From NCBI GenBank assembly GCA_026874595.1, contig CM049309.1, positions 38,143,079-38,207,078 of the forward strand: a DNA stretch of 64,000 nucleotides, in the 5' to 3' direction. Position numbers and translations under genes: made by a program. Positions 11,472 through 24,179 of the stretch are shown here, in pieces. Source of the stretch: Sipunculus nudus. Its lineage: Eukaryota > Annelida > Sipuncula > Golfingiida > Sipunculidae. Under the pieces are notes generated by a model, which was not told the DNA's origin, searched no databases, and was given only the letters and a program-made list of their open reading frames with translations. How positions within the stretch are numbered: position 1 is the first letter of the stretch; each line of letters begins with the position of its first letter.

Positions 11472-11545
11472 GAGTAAGAGTGATGCCTTTCAGATTGACT
11501 AATATCAATAAACATGTTACTATCTAAAAGGCGTCACTCTTACTC
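11472..11545 (+). repeat. Inverted repeat (24-bp hairpin arms)
   Basis: Left arm 11472-11495 (GAGTAAGAGTGATGCCTTTC...) is complementary to 11522-11545 with about three mismatches, separated by a 26-nt loop. It lies just after a GGTATAGCCGTGTTAGTCTG word. A mobile-element terminus is possible; no reading frame. Confidence 0.6.
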
Positions 11546-12690
11546 TCTCTCTACACACACCCACACACATAAGTGTGTGTCTGTCATTCATTTTTACCTC
11601 AACGTATAGGAAAATTAAGTTTCTAAGAAACTACACGGGTGGGAGCTACCTTATGGGATAGCTTAAATGACTAGAGATTACCATTGCTTTTAGAAAAAAA
11701 ATTAACACTTATCCCCTGAAGAAAAAAACTGTCAAGGTACATAAACATTTGAAACAGTATGTAAATTATCTCATGCCATTTGTTCATTAGTTTGGCAAAA
11801 CAATCCCTGTACAAGGACTTACAATTTCCAATTCACCTGTTTCATTCATCGTTATGGTTCTGTGTGTGAGTAAACAGTCCACGTGTGTCTGTGTGCCATA
11901 AAAAGATCATAACTAGAGGTCGTCTGTTCTTGCGCGTGCACAACTCCCAAACAAGGAGAAATGATATGGAAGATAAAAAAAAAAGATACACTATTGGGAT
12001 GCTCGAGAAAATCTTGATTTGTAAAGTTGCGCGGTTTGGCCGCCAGGTGCCATGCGCGCTATGTTTACATTTGTACCACTGATCTCGCAAACCTAACATC
12101 ACTTGTGTTCAGGAGTACTCAAATGATTTACAATGAAAAATTAGCAGATTCCATAATATTTTAAGGAGAAAAAAATCAAGCTATGAGTATTAAGCATTTA
12201 ACACTATATGTGTTTATCAGCTATACTTGGTATGTGAATAGGTACATTAATATAACCAAAAATTAATTTTAGACAATCCCAAACTAGTCAGAGAACTAAG
12301 TTTGTGTATTTAGTATGTAACGTAAATACATTCCAAAAAAGAACCTTTCCTATCCTCTTTTACCAGCTTACTTTGTTTATGTTTCGGTCAAAGTTTATAA
12401 ATTTAACATTTTAAATACTATTTTAATACAAGCTGAAAGACATGTCAAAACTGAATAAAAAAATTGGCACCATGTTTTTAAGGCTTCATAGAAAGGTGAA
12501 GAACAAAAATGCATGGGGTGTCACATTTTTACAAACAAAATTTACTCAGGACGAATTTGCTACATATGCCCCTACACTATTATATTGACACTGAGTATAA
12601 GTAATTAGACCGATGATTTATATTACATGTATAAAAATTCATAAGATTTTTTGCAAGAGTTATCAAAGTAATTTGCTTTTGAACTTGGGA
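11546..12690 (+). other. Single-copy intergenic DNA
   Basis: No gene, RNA or repeat that I can support. Ends where the next composite unit begins with ACCACGTGAATTT. Confidence 0.5.
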
Positions 12691-12935
12691 ACCACGTGAA
12701 TTTATATTCTTGTGCCAGGATTTGGTGGGCCTTTTGGGCCCATCTGGCTACAGTTCAGTGGACTTTTAAATAATGTGGGCTTAGGCCAAAAGGCCCGCCC
12801 TGATACCCGACAAACATGGCACAGCCAAGTGCCTAAAATGACTCCAGTGAGGATGAATGAAGAAAAAAATGTATGTACATACAGAATGTATATACAAAGT
12901 ATGAAAGAAAAATTGAATGAACAACAGTAAAAAAA
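12691..12935 (+). repeat. Head segment of composite unit, copy 3
   Basis: Second occurrence of the head at 1491-1740, about 95 percent similar by eye, here preceded by unrelated single-copy sequence. Confidence 0.7.
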
Positions 12936-12949
12936 GTACCCCCCCCCCC

Positions 12950-13970
12950 CACACCCCCCAATTTTATCCCCTTTGACCGTCCACTTGACGAACTTTAATA
13001 ACCTTGTATAACTAATAAATCCGTAAAAATAATAAATAGAAATAATAAATAAATAAAGAACCCTGTGACGTTACGGGACCTTGGCCTTCTCGGGGGTGGT
13101 GCAAATTTATTTATTATTATTATTATTCTTTTTTTTATTATTTTGTTATGGGGGGGGGTGAACAATTGTGGCGCTGTCAACAACAGTCACCGTGCAGGTG
13201 TTTCTTTCAGCTCTGACGGGTCGACTGAATTAAGACGCTCTCCCCAGGTCCCTCTCCCTGCCACTAGGTGTCGTTGTTGTCTCTCCTTTATCACTATTCC
13301 TGTCCCTGAGTGTCCTTCTACCAACACCCTCCTCGCTTCACTAGGATTCTGTACAGCCGGTTCCCTCACATCACTTCCCCTTCCCCTCCTGCTCTCTCTT
13401 CAGGTCCCTCCCCTGTCACTAGGTGTCGCTGATGTTCCCCTTTATCATTTTATCTGCTCCTGAGGGTCCCTCTACCAACACCCTCCTCGGTTCACTAGGT
13501 ATCTGTACAGCAGGTGCCCTCACATCAAATAAATCGTGAATAAGAAACCTGACCTTCACAGATCACCATTCTTACAGGATATAGCCTCATCCACGTACAT
13601 CTCATTTGCGGTATCCAAGCCTGTTGAGTTAAATGTCTTAAGATTTGTACTATAAACAAGTAGAAATCTGCATTCTGAGGAATGCAACAGCCTCCGCCAC
13701 TTGTGTTGTTGTTGGGGGGGGGGGTGGGGTATTCCCTAAACCGTGTGCATCCACTTATAACGCCCATATTCCCAGGTTCATTCGTTCATAAGCGACTGTA
13801 CATGTTTGAAGATTCGTTGATGACGTTCCCAAATCGGGATCATGTTCCGGAGCCAAGACAGGCCCATTCACAAAATGCCCTGATAATTTCATGAGGTTCT
13901 GTACATGTTGGCGTGAGTTTAGATGTAAACACACGGTCGCAATTTCCATTCGAAACAAGGATCTTCGACC
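12950..13970 (+). repeat. Sub-block R3 with a two-unit minisatellite
   Basis: Third R block. Like R1 it has one standard 156-bp unit and one diverged unit (13245-13530) and the conserved 3' part. R1 and R3 therefore probably show the ancestral two-unit state and R2 a later expansion. Confidence 0.65.
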
Positions 13971-13974
13971 CAAC

Positions 13975-15464
13975 TCCCCCCCCCCTTTTTCTGAATATAT
14001 TGTTACAATAATAATTAACCCAGATCTAAGGGAAGGGGAATTTTTAAGGTAATCGCGACTGAAGTTAAAAAATAGGTAAGAAGTAAAACTGTTTTCACTA
14101 TATTGTTCTAATCTATAAAACCTGCATGATTTTTTTATTTGAGAGTTTAATGGCGGAGTACCACAGTGTCCTGGAAGTGAGTGAATCATATCGTTTTATC
14201 AGCAGTTTTTTTTATTTTATTCATTTGTAAAACAGTTTTTTTTATTTATACATTCTGAAACAATCCCCAAGCTAATCAACCCTCCTTACTTGTGCGCATA
14301 TGTGACCAAACACGTTTATACGAACGGGGATGAATGCATACCCTCCAGGCAGAGGCAATAATATCTGACTTTTTATATTATTTACCAAAACTGGACATGG
14401 TGATTATCCCAATCGTTGTATGTTCTCTTGAATCGAGGTCAAATTGTTAGGATGTTTGCGCGCGTATCAAATACAATGTACTGTATCAATAAATATACTC
14501 CGTGTAGGTTACTGTATGGTGAAATCTCGAAAATGAAACCCATGAGAAACACTGAAAAAGTATCAATCGCAAAAATTTACCACACCCACAGCCCTCCCTG
14601 ACCTCAATGAAGAAATACCCCTCACGTGCAGTGGATAATGCCCGAGGTAAACTGGAGGATCTCGGTCAGATCAAGCCAGTTATCATGATAGGCCTATGTG
14701 CATTTAGCATACCAATCACCTTGTCAGTTTCAGTTTCTGACACTATTTTTTTTTGGGGGGGGGGATAAATTCAGGACATTTAAATATGCTCTATTTGCAT
14801 AACTTATACCAAACCAAGTAAGTATTACATTGTTTCCATTTTATTTATTGTATTCAGAAATATGTTTCAAATGTATCTTAGTCTTACCATATAAAAATAT
14901 CAATAATTATTATTATTTTAGTAATAGCAGTAGTAGAAGTAGTAGTAGTAGTAGTAATAGTAGTAGTGGTATTGAAACTGTAGTACTATACAAGTAGTCA
15001 TATTATAGTATTATAATCATTGACTTAACCTTTTTAAGTTATTTCTTGTAATTTTTTGTATATAGCATAATTTAGTCATAATAAGTGCATTTTTTTTCAA
15101 CCACAGGGGCATACAATACAACCCCCCCCCCCCCCCCCCCCCGGCCCTCTCTTTATAAATTAAATATAATGTCCAAGATCAATCCTGAATAAAGTTTTAT
15201 GTTGTTTTTTTAAGTGAAACTGAAATTTATAAAAGCACGGCTGCCTCACTTTTTAACATTAAAAACATTTTCCTCTGTGAGTCTGTCCGTTCAAGGTAAA
15301 CTTACTTGCCTAAAGATGTATACACGTCACTGCGCATCTTAAAAGGATGTTTCATTAATGTCATAGTAACATAGCCAATCCTTATAAGAGGATACAGATA
15401 ACTCATTTTGATGCACCCATTAATCTCTTCATAAATGCTTTGGTCTGATTCTGGTGGTAATGCT
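13975..15464 (+). repeat. Spacer S of composite unit, copy 3
   Basis: Counterpart of 4985-6522, including poly(G) (about 14752), the AGT microsatellite (about 14934-14960) and poly(C) (about 15121-15142). Beyond 15464 it continues into the orphan gene, which copy 2 lacks. Confidence 0.7.
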
Positions 15465-15726
15465 TACACATAAACGTATATAACTACGTCAGTATTCCTG
15501 TGGCTCTACAAAGTATCAGTTTGTAAATGAAGGTCGCACAGTGCAACAGACGGGCAGGTCAACCGGTACATGATGTTCGACAATGCATCGTTGTCATGAC
15601 TCCGACATCCACGTAACTAGCATGCTCATTGGCTGACAGTGACAAGTTTAAAAATAAAGTGAGAAATCTGACCGGAAGTGATATAAAATACAACGTGGTT
15701 GCCATATATTTCGAATGTTTTGGGCA

Positions 15727-15732
15727 TATAAA
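15727..15732 (+). promoter_or_regulatory. Candidate TATA box of the orphan gene
   Basis: TATAAA preceded by GGGCA, about 85 bp upstream of a consensus 5' splice site (G|GTAAGT at 15817). A transcription start about 30 bp downstream would give a 60-bp noncoding first exon ending at 15816. This is sequence pattern only. Confidence 0.3.
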
Positions 15733-15756
15733 CCCGGTTACTAACGATTCACGTCA

Positions 15757-15816
15757 TTTGCACGAGAATTATCAAACAATCAAGACGTCAAGGAATTGCA
15801 CACGACCTACACAACG
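15757..15816 (+). other. Predicted noncoding first exon of the orphan gene
   Basis: The right end is defined by ACAACG|GTAAGT. The left end is only a guess from the TATA box. The open frame here has no ATG and is not continued in frame into the next exon, so I treat it as 5' UTR. Confidence 0.3.
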
Positions 15817-16581
15817 GTAAGTTCTGGTTTTCAGGCTGAATTTGTTTACTTGATTATATTAATATATAGGCTAATTTACTATTACTAAGTAGAATATAAT
15901 ATACTATTACTAGTAACAATATTAGTAGTACTAGTTGTACAGTCATTGATACAGGATTGTGTACTAGTATTAATTTTAGTTAAACAACACTAAGTTTTTA
16001 CTAGTTATTAATTCATGATACGTTATGCCTAGCGTAATTATGTGAAACAGTTCGTAAAATACTACGGGGGGGGGGGGGGGGGAGAGAGAGAGAGAGAGAG
16101 AGAAAGCGTTCTGAATAATGAGGTAGATGCATTTGATTTTAAACTGAATAGGTGAATTTTATTTTTAAACCTGCCCTGAGGTGCTGAAATAAATTCCTCT
16201 GTTACAAAAGAAATCCCCCATTCCAGTTTAAACTGTTATATATATAAATATTTATACATTCAACTCCCAAACTTATCAAGTTATATCAAACATGAAAGGA
16301 AGTTAATACCTAATTTTTACTCCCATATCTACTTCAGTTCCATTTAAACAGAATGACGTGAGATAAATGTTTGGTGGTGCATGAAAGTTACATTTGATCT
16401 ATTGCGAGTATTGGAGGAATTAAATATCAATTTAAATATCCCATACTGATTATTGGGATAAATACCATGCATAATTTACCATGAAATGCTCACCAATTAA
16501 CTTAATATTAAAAAATAAAACACTCATGTAAATGTTTCATCCTGAGAAGTTATAATATTTTTTTTTTAATTTTCGTTACAG

Positions 16582-17573
16582 ATGGCAAAACTTTCATCTT
16601 ACTTGACTGGGATGGTTATTTGGCTAGCGAAAGTAACACGTAAGTACGGTCAATTATTCATTTATATTTTTACCTGTAGATGTAGCTGCAGTACAGAAGG
16701 ATTTAAATCATGCTCACCAGACGGAGGGATGAATGATATAATCTAAATCACTAATCAAACATAACAATTTTTTTTATCTGAACATGCAAATAAATGTCAC
16801 CATTTGTAACTTTTCTTTATATTTTTTTTTATAAAAGCAGATTAACAAGGATTTGACATTCCATGGAACACTTGAAACTGAACATATTTCAAGTTCTATT
16901 TTATTAAACAAAAATGTTGATGAATGATGAAATATATCTGTTTATACTTAAACATTCTACTTATCAGAAAAACATTATTATCTATTCCCTTCATGTCACA
17001 ATAGTTTAGTATAATAATAATCTTATAAAAAAATGCAAAATGTGATCATAAATCTTCTTTATGCATTATTATTATACTTTTTATTTTGATTTTATTTCAG
17101 TATTATCAGCTTACAAAAACTCAAATGAGAAATCAAAGAGCATGCGTATAAAGTATGAAGAAAAGAAAACAAAACAAAAACAGCACAAGAAAAACCAAAA
17201 GAAACAGCTCAAGAAAAAACAGAACAAACAAGAGAACAATCAAGACAAAATCACAAACAAGAAGATAACAGAACAACTACTTATAGCAAGAGAAGAAGAC
17301 ACACTCAGCTTACAATCAACCACAACAAGCATTTGGACAGTCAACACAGAAAGCACACCTTCAAATAATTTCAGTTTTTATTCTTTTAATAACGATATAA
17401 TTAGTTATAACACAGTAAACATCAGTACACTTTCCTTAGATTCATTTTCAGACAGCTTTAGTTCTTACTCAGACGACACAAGTAATATTATTGACAACAC
17501 ATCACATAAATACACAATCATACAATCTAATATACACAATCACCTTTGTTGTTTTTTCGATGTAGAGTTATAA
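16582..17573 (+). CDS. Orphan gene: short lysine/serine/asparagine-rich protein, two coding exons
   Basis: Predicted coding exons are 16582-16639 and 17101-17573. They are joined by an intron with GTAAGT donor and a good pyrimidine tract plus TTTCAG acceptor; phases fit (58 nt, then 473 nt) and give 176 codons plus TAA. The first exon starts with ATG directly after its acceptor and encodes a moderately hydrophobic leader (MAKLSSYLTGMVIWLAKV), possibly a signal peptide. Residues about 30-70 are a Lys/Gln-rich, probably helical, low-complexity stretch; the rest is Ser/Thr/Asn-rich and acidic near FSDSFSSYSDD. No domain is recognised and no function can be assigned. The last 43 codons recur at 1-129. 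It sits inside a repeated unit, so it may be a multicopy or element-borne gene; it could also be noncoding. Confidence 0.45.
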
Positions 17574-17725
17574 GTTCAGATTTTTTTATAATCAGTCATC
17601 TTTTAAAAATCCAATATTCCCTTTGTATTCTGTCTACATTTTGAAAAGGTTATTAAAATATTGTATTACTGTAAATGCATTTTGACTAGTTTTTAAATAG
17701 CATACAATGTTTCTGAATATCTTAT

Positions 17726-17773
<48 letters not shown>

Positions 17774-18960
17774 TATATTATATAGATATATTATAACCAA
17801 GTTAGATATTTAGTATTTAAGTCGCTGCTCATACAAATTAAAGCTCCAACTCCCTAAAAGTGGGAGGGGACTCTAGGAATTGATGGAATTTAATATTGAT
17901 TTTTTTTTAAGATTCTGTAAATTTTCAGTTTGTGCTTAACACGCTAGTTTCAAATGTTACTAATTTGATATATACATTATATTTATTAATATTATGATAA
18001 AAAAAACATCTACCTGGTCAATCTGGACTATCAAAAATATTGATATAGCTTGTTACAGCAAGTACAACAGGTATATATACATCAAACAAGGCCCTGTCCC
18101 TTCATAGTATTTTTTTGTTAAAATAGGCAGAGGAGGTTATGTTTTAGCCCGTAGTTGTTTATTCTACTTGACTGCATTTTACTTAACGTTTTGGTGTTGG
18201 AAACAGACCGGGTAAATCACATTAGACGTTGGTGTTTATAAAGGGGTGGACCCTTTAAGTTGTGGTGGGGTGGGAAATAGACCGGTTGGATCATATTAAA
18301 CGTTGGTGTTTATTTTGATGTGGATCCAGTGGGACATTGTTCTGCCTCTTCTAAGTGCCATTCTAGTATGCACTTAAATCCCTCGGCCTGGATAACTTAT
18401 GAATTTTGAGATATTATATCAGCACCTCCCCCCCCCCCCCCCCCCCCCCCCACCCCCCGGTTTGATCAGAGTTCAATTTACTGTTATTTTAAACCAGCAA
18501 AAATTATAAAAATTTTAATATATATGATAATGTATTATTTTATTAATATTCATATATATATTTTATTAATATAATAATTGTAATTAAAATTATAATTATA
18601 ATAAAAATAATAATATTATGTTATTTAAAAATAGAATATTTAAAAAAATTCAATAATATAAATAAGGAATGAATAATTTTATTAATATTTTATAATATTT
18701 ATTTATCTGATTATTTATTATTAAAATTATATATTTTTTTAAATACTAAAAAATATTATTAAGTTGTTTATATAAAGATAAATGAATATAAATTTCATTT
18801 AGAATTAAAAAAATAAATAAACTAGAAATAAAATTATTTTATTAATATTTTATAATATTTATTTATCTTATTATTTATCATTATAATTATATATTTTTAA
18901 AATCCTAATTTTAAAATTATTTAAATTATAATTATCATCATTATTACAATATTTGGTTAT
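17574..18960 (+). repeat. AT-rich tail of composite unit, copy 3
   Basis: Aligns with 130-1485. Contains the AT microsatellite (about 17729-17784), the GACGTTGGTGTTTAT repeats, a C-rich tract (about 18428-18458) and the A/T-only end. Confidence 0.75.
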
Positions 18961-19114
18961 CAATATTAAAAGTTGTTATAAAATCATGAATTATATAGTG
19001 ACATTATATTATGATTTCATTGTATAATATAAATAATTATTGTAATTAAAATTATAATTATAATAAAAATAATAATATTATGTTATTTAAAAATAGAATA
19101 TTTTTAAAATATTT

Positions 19115-20720
19115 AATAACATAAATTAGAAATAAGTTATTTTATAAATTATATAAATTTCATTTATCCGATTATTTTATTATTAATATTCTATATTATG
19201 TTATATTAAATGATAGTTATTTTAATAGAAACTATAACTTCACTATATTCTTTGAAAATTGACAAAAAAAATCCATCTTACTGAAGATTCCCAGTTGTGA
19301 CTATAGACTCCTGCAGTTAATTAACATTTTACTTTTGGTAATGAAAATTGACTATAATATTCATCATGTTACCATAGTTTCCTATATGTTACCAAGGAGT
19401 AGACTCCTTGATGTTACTATGGGGTCTTACTCCTAGCTGTGTTTTTCCTATAGGCATTGAAAGGTAACTATAATACCCCACATATTTCTAATTAATTTCC
19501 TATATTTTACTGTAATCCCTATAGGTTACTATTGATGTATAGAGTATACTATAGGATATTTTGGCTGGGTAAATACGGACTTTATATGTTTATTATCCAG
19601 AAACGTGATGTTTATATGGGTATTACATGGGCTAGCCTGGCTGGACCCTTGTGAGTCTGACTTAACCGTTTCTCCCTGGACCTGATCTTATTTCGGAAGT
19701 AAATCCTGTGATGAGGTTAAATTGACGAAAACATGAAAATATGTCACGTAGAACAATTTTGCAGTTAAATAATAACTTCTCAAAGATTTAATAATATTAT
19801 CATTGTTGTTTATTTTATGTAACGAATACGAACATGCCACATAGGACCTGCCATGGGCTCACATGTGGAACAATGCAGGACAATCTGGACAATGCCCTAA
19901 TGGCCCCATGTGGGCACTACCTGTGTCAACCAACATTCAATAATATGAATTAGAAATAAATTATTTTACTAATATTTTAAAACAACAACAACATTATTTA
20001 TTTGATTATTTTATTATTAATATTCTATATTATGTTATATAAAATAATAGTAATATTAATGGAAACTACAAACTTAATATATGCTTTGAAATTTGACAAA
20101 AAATACTCAACGTTACTAAAGTTTCCTATATGTGACTATAGACTCCTGCAGTTAATTAAGATTTTTCTATAGGTATTGAAATTTGACTATAATAATTATC
20201 ATGTTACCACAGTTTCCTATATGTTTCTATGTCCTATTCCTAGCTGTGATTTTCCGAGAGGCATTGAAAATTGACTATTATACCCCAAATATTACTAATT
20301 AGTTTCCTATATTTTTCTGTAACTCTTATAATATACTATACATGTAAATAGTTAACTAGAGGACATTTTTTGCTGGGTAAATACGGACTTTGGTTATTAT
20401 CCAGAAATGTGATGATTATACAGGTTTTACATGGGCTAGCCTGGCTGGACCCTTGTGACTTAATCCACGTTGCTCCCTTGACCTAATCTTATTTCGGAAG
20501 TAAATCCTGTGATGAGTTTAAATTGACAAAAACATGAAATTACGTCGCGTAGAACAATTTTGCAGTTAAATAATTACTTCTCAAAGATTTAATGATATAT
20601 CATTGTTGTTTATTTTATGTAACGAATACAAACATGCCACATGGGACCCGCCATGGGCCCACATGTGGAAAAATGCAGGACAATCTGGACAAGGCCCTCA
20701 TGGACCCCATGTGGGCATGA
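19115..20720 (+). repeat. Diverged tandem duplication of about 0.8 kb
   Basis: 19115-19935 and 19936-20720 share the same order of landmarks: an A/T stretch, ACTATAGACTCCTGCAGTT, GGCTAGCCTGGCTGGACC, ATCTTATTTCGGAAGTAAAT and a CCACATGTGG-like palindromic block (GGCCCACATGTGGAA). Similarity is roughly 80 percent by eye. No coding potential. Confidence 0.65.
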
Positions 20721-20879
20721 CGCTCAGCTTATTTTGACTGGATGCCCAAGTTTTTTTATTAATGTTATATATTGTCTATGGGAATAGCCTATGGCTAAAG
20801 TTACAGTGATGAAAACATGGACAGAAAATAAAAAATTAAGGATTCAAAGGAGACCTGCCCAGATCCCCCCTGAAACTGA

Positions 20880-23790
20880 CAATACAGGGTTCCGAGGAAA
20901 ATAGATCCAATTTGTACCCTGTATGTCTTGGCGCTCAAAATCATGTTTCTGGTCTATAGCCAGCAGTATATAGGTCACAATGATCTAATTTCAGGTTTCC
21001 AAGTAGAACTGCCAGATTTCCCTGAATGTCATGTAGAAGAGTCTAAGGCTAATAGATACAAATTGTACTTTGTCTGTCTGGGTACGCAAAACCATTTTCC
21101 AGCCCCATAGGTCACACAATATAGGTTACCATGACCTAATTTCAGGTTTCCAAGGACACTTGACTAGGACCTGCATGAATTTTATGTTAAAAGATTCTAG
21201 GCCTAATGGATACAATTTGTGCCCTGTCTGACTGCCTGGGTGCTTACATGACAACTTTTCCGATAGGTTGCAAAATATAGGCTATGGTGACCTAATTTCA
21301 GTTTTCCCAGGACACTGGCCAAGGACGTCTCAGAAGGTTACATTAGAAGATTCTAGGCCTACCAGATACAATGTGTGCCCTGACTGTCTGTCTTGGTGCT
21401 TATATGACTTCTTTTCCCTAAAGTCGCAAAATATAGGTCATGGTGACCAAATTTCAGTTTTCAACAGCCATTTCCCAAGGACGTCTCAGGATTTTAAAAC
21501 AAAAGATTCTAGGCTTAAGAAATACAATGTGTGCCCTGTCTGACCTTCTGTGTGCTCAAAATCCTGTTTTCGGCCTGTAAGTCACAAAATGTAGGTCATC
21601 ATGACCTAAATTCAGGTTTCCAAGGAGATTTGCCTAGGACCTCCCAGAATGTTGCATTAGAAGATTCTAGGCCTAACAGATATGATTTGTCTTCATCTGA
21701 CATTCAGGAGGTTCAAAATCAGTTTATTGTCTTGTAGTTCACAAAATGTAGGTCACCATGATCTCATTATAGATAACCAAGGAGATTTGCCCAGAGCCTC
21801 CCAGGAAATTGTGCATGGAGATTCTAGGCCTAACACATACGATTTGTCACCATCTGACATTCAGGATGTTCATACAACATCTTTTTCCTATAGGTCACAG
21901 AATATAGGCTACAGCTACGTTATATAAGGTTTCTAAGGACATTTGCCTAGAACCTCTCTTAATGTCATGTTGGAGGATTCTAGGCCTAATTGGATACTAT
22001 CTGTGCCTCATCTGACTGTCTGGGTGCTCACAATCATGTTTTCGGCCCTTCGGTAGCAAAATATAGATTACCATGACCTATTTCAGGTTTCCAAAAAGAT
22101 TTCCCTGGAGACTCCCAGGATATTGGGTTAGAAGATTCTAGGCCTCACATATATGATTTGTCCCCATCTGACATTCAGGATACTCGAAATCATGTTTTCG
22201 GCCTGTAGGTTACAAAATATAGGTCAACATGACCTTATTTTAGGTTCAAGGGGATTTGCCTAGGACCTCTCTGAGTGTCACGTACAAGGAATCTAGGCCT
22301 TATCAATTCAATTTGTGCCCCATCTGACTGTCTGATGCTAAAACACCTGGTTTTCGGCCTGAAGGTCATAAAATATAGATAACCATGACCTAATTTCAGA
22401 TTTCAAAGGACATTTGTCCAGAAACTCCCAGGATATTGTGTCAGAAGATTCAAGGCCTAACAGATACGATTTGTCCCCATCTGACATTCAGGGTGCTCAT
22501 ATGACATTTTTTCCCATTTTTTCGGAGAATATAGGTCACACTGACCTAGTTTTAGGTTTCTTAGGATAACCTTGACATTTGCCTAGAATCCTTCAAAATG
22601 TCAGGTTAGAGGTTCCTAGGCCTAATGGATACAATTTGTGCCCCGTCTGACTGTCTGCGTGCTCGAAATCATGTTTACGGCCCATAGGTCACAAAATAAA
22701 GGTCACCTTGACCTAATTTTAGTTTTCAAAGGAGATTTGCCTAGAAACTCCCAGGATATTGAGTTAGAAGATTCTAGGCCTTATCAATTCAATATGTGCT
22801 CCGTCTGACTGTCTGATGCTAAAAAAACCTTGTTTTCGGCCCGAAAGTCATAAAATATATGTCACCATGACCTAATTTTAGGTTTCTAAGGAGATTTGCC
22901 TAGAAACTCTCAGGATAATGTGTTAGAAGATTCTAGGCCTCACAGATACGATTTGTCCCCATCTGACATTCAGGATACTCGAAATCATGTTTTTGGCCTG
23001 TAGGTTACAAAATATAGGTCAACATGACCTTATTTTAGGTTCAAGGGGATTTGCCTAGGACCTCTCTGAGTGTCACGTACGAGGAATCTAGGCCTTATCA
23101 ATTCCATTTGTGCCCCATCTGACTGTCTGATGCTAAAACACCTGGTTTTCGGCCTGAAGGTCATAAAATATAGATAACCATGACCTAATTTCAGATTTCA
23201 AAGGACATTTGTCCAGAAACTCCCAGGATATTGTGTCAGAAGATTCAAGGCCTAACAGATACGATTTGTCCCCATCTGACATTCAGGGTGCTCATATGAC
23301 ATTTTTTCCCATTTTTTCGGAGAATATAGGTCACATTGACCTAGTTTTAGGTTTCTTAGGATAACCTTGACATTTGCCTAGAATCCTTCAAAATGTCAGA
23401 TTAGAGGTTCCTAGGCCTAATGGATACAATTTGTTCCCCGTCTGACTGTCTGCGTGCTCGAAATCATGTTTACGGCCCATAGGTCACAAAATAAAGGTCA
23501 CCTTGACCTAATTTTAGGTTTCAAAGGAGATTTGCCTAGAAACTCCCAGGATATTGAGTTAGAAGATTCTAGGCCTTATCAATTCAATATGTGCTCCGTC
23601 TGACTGTCTGATGCTAAAAAAACCTTGTTTTCGGCCCGAAAGTCATAAAATATATGTCACCATGACCTAATTTTAGGTTTCTAAGGAGATTTGCCTAGAA
23701 ACTCTCAGGATAATGTGTTAGAAGATTCTAGGCCTCACAGATACGATTTGTCCCCATCTGACATTCAAGCTGCTCATATTACATATTTTC
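20880..23790 (+). repeat. 159-bp tandem array with nuclear-receptor-like palindromes
   Basis: About 18 diverged units of about 159 bp, each with landmarks AGGTCACCATGACCTAATTT, GATTCTAGGCCTAA and ATCTGACATTCAGG. Seven units have a perfect AGGTCAnnnTGACCT: 21593, 22221, 22533, 22700, 23016, 23328, 23495. The family also occurs at 46860-47600, 56100-57035 and, inverted, at 31056-31960, so it is a dispersed repeat that has amplified here. Short open frames in single units are accidental, as they do not continue through the array. Confidence 0.8.
22135..23725 (+). repeat. Higher-order duplication (about 795 bp) in the array
   Basis: Five consecutive 159-bp units are duplicated as a block: 22135-22930 and 22931-23725 (for example GATACTCGAAATC at 22179 and 22974). 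Identity is far higher between blocks than between neighbouring units, so the duplication is recent. Confidence 0.8.
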
Positions 23791-24179
23791 CCTATAAAGT
23801 TAAGGATCATAACAATGTTCATATCAGCATCATTTTAGAGGAAAACGTTTAGTAGCTATACCTCTCATACAGAAACAGAGACTTATTGCAATAATCGAAA
23901 CGGGAATCGAATCGAGAGACAATAATTGATAAATCCACAGGGTAAAAACAATTTATTATTAAAACATTATTATATGCGTTATAATCGGCCACGCCCTGAT
24001 GACACCAACCCAGGTGTGGCCGACTAATCTCATTGCAGAGTGGCAGCGGGTTGGTGTCATCAGGGGGTAGCCGACTGGTTTCATCAGAGAGTGGCGGCGG
24101 GTTCGTTTCATCAGGGCCTATAATCCTTGTTGGCATTAAATGACGATCACAAGCAATGATTAAGGTCAATGTCGCAAAC

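Noticed and set aside
15629-15820. 63-codon open frame before the orphan gene
   Set aside because: It has no ATG start, and the consensus donor at 15817 lies inside its end. Better explained as partly 5' UTR.
21268-21927. Open frames with a recurring SQN-GH-DLIS-F peptide
   Set aside because: Readings of single 159-bp units; the unit length is not kept in frame and other units have stops.
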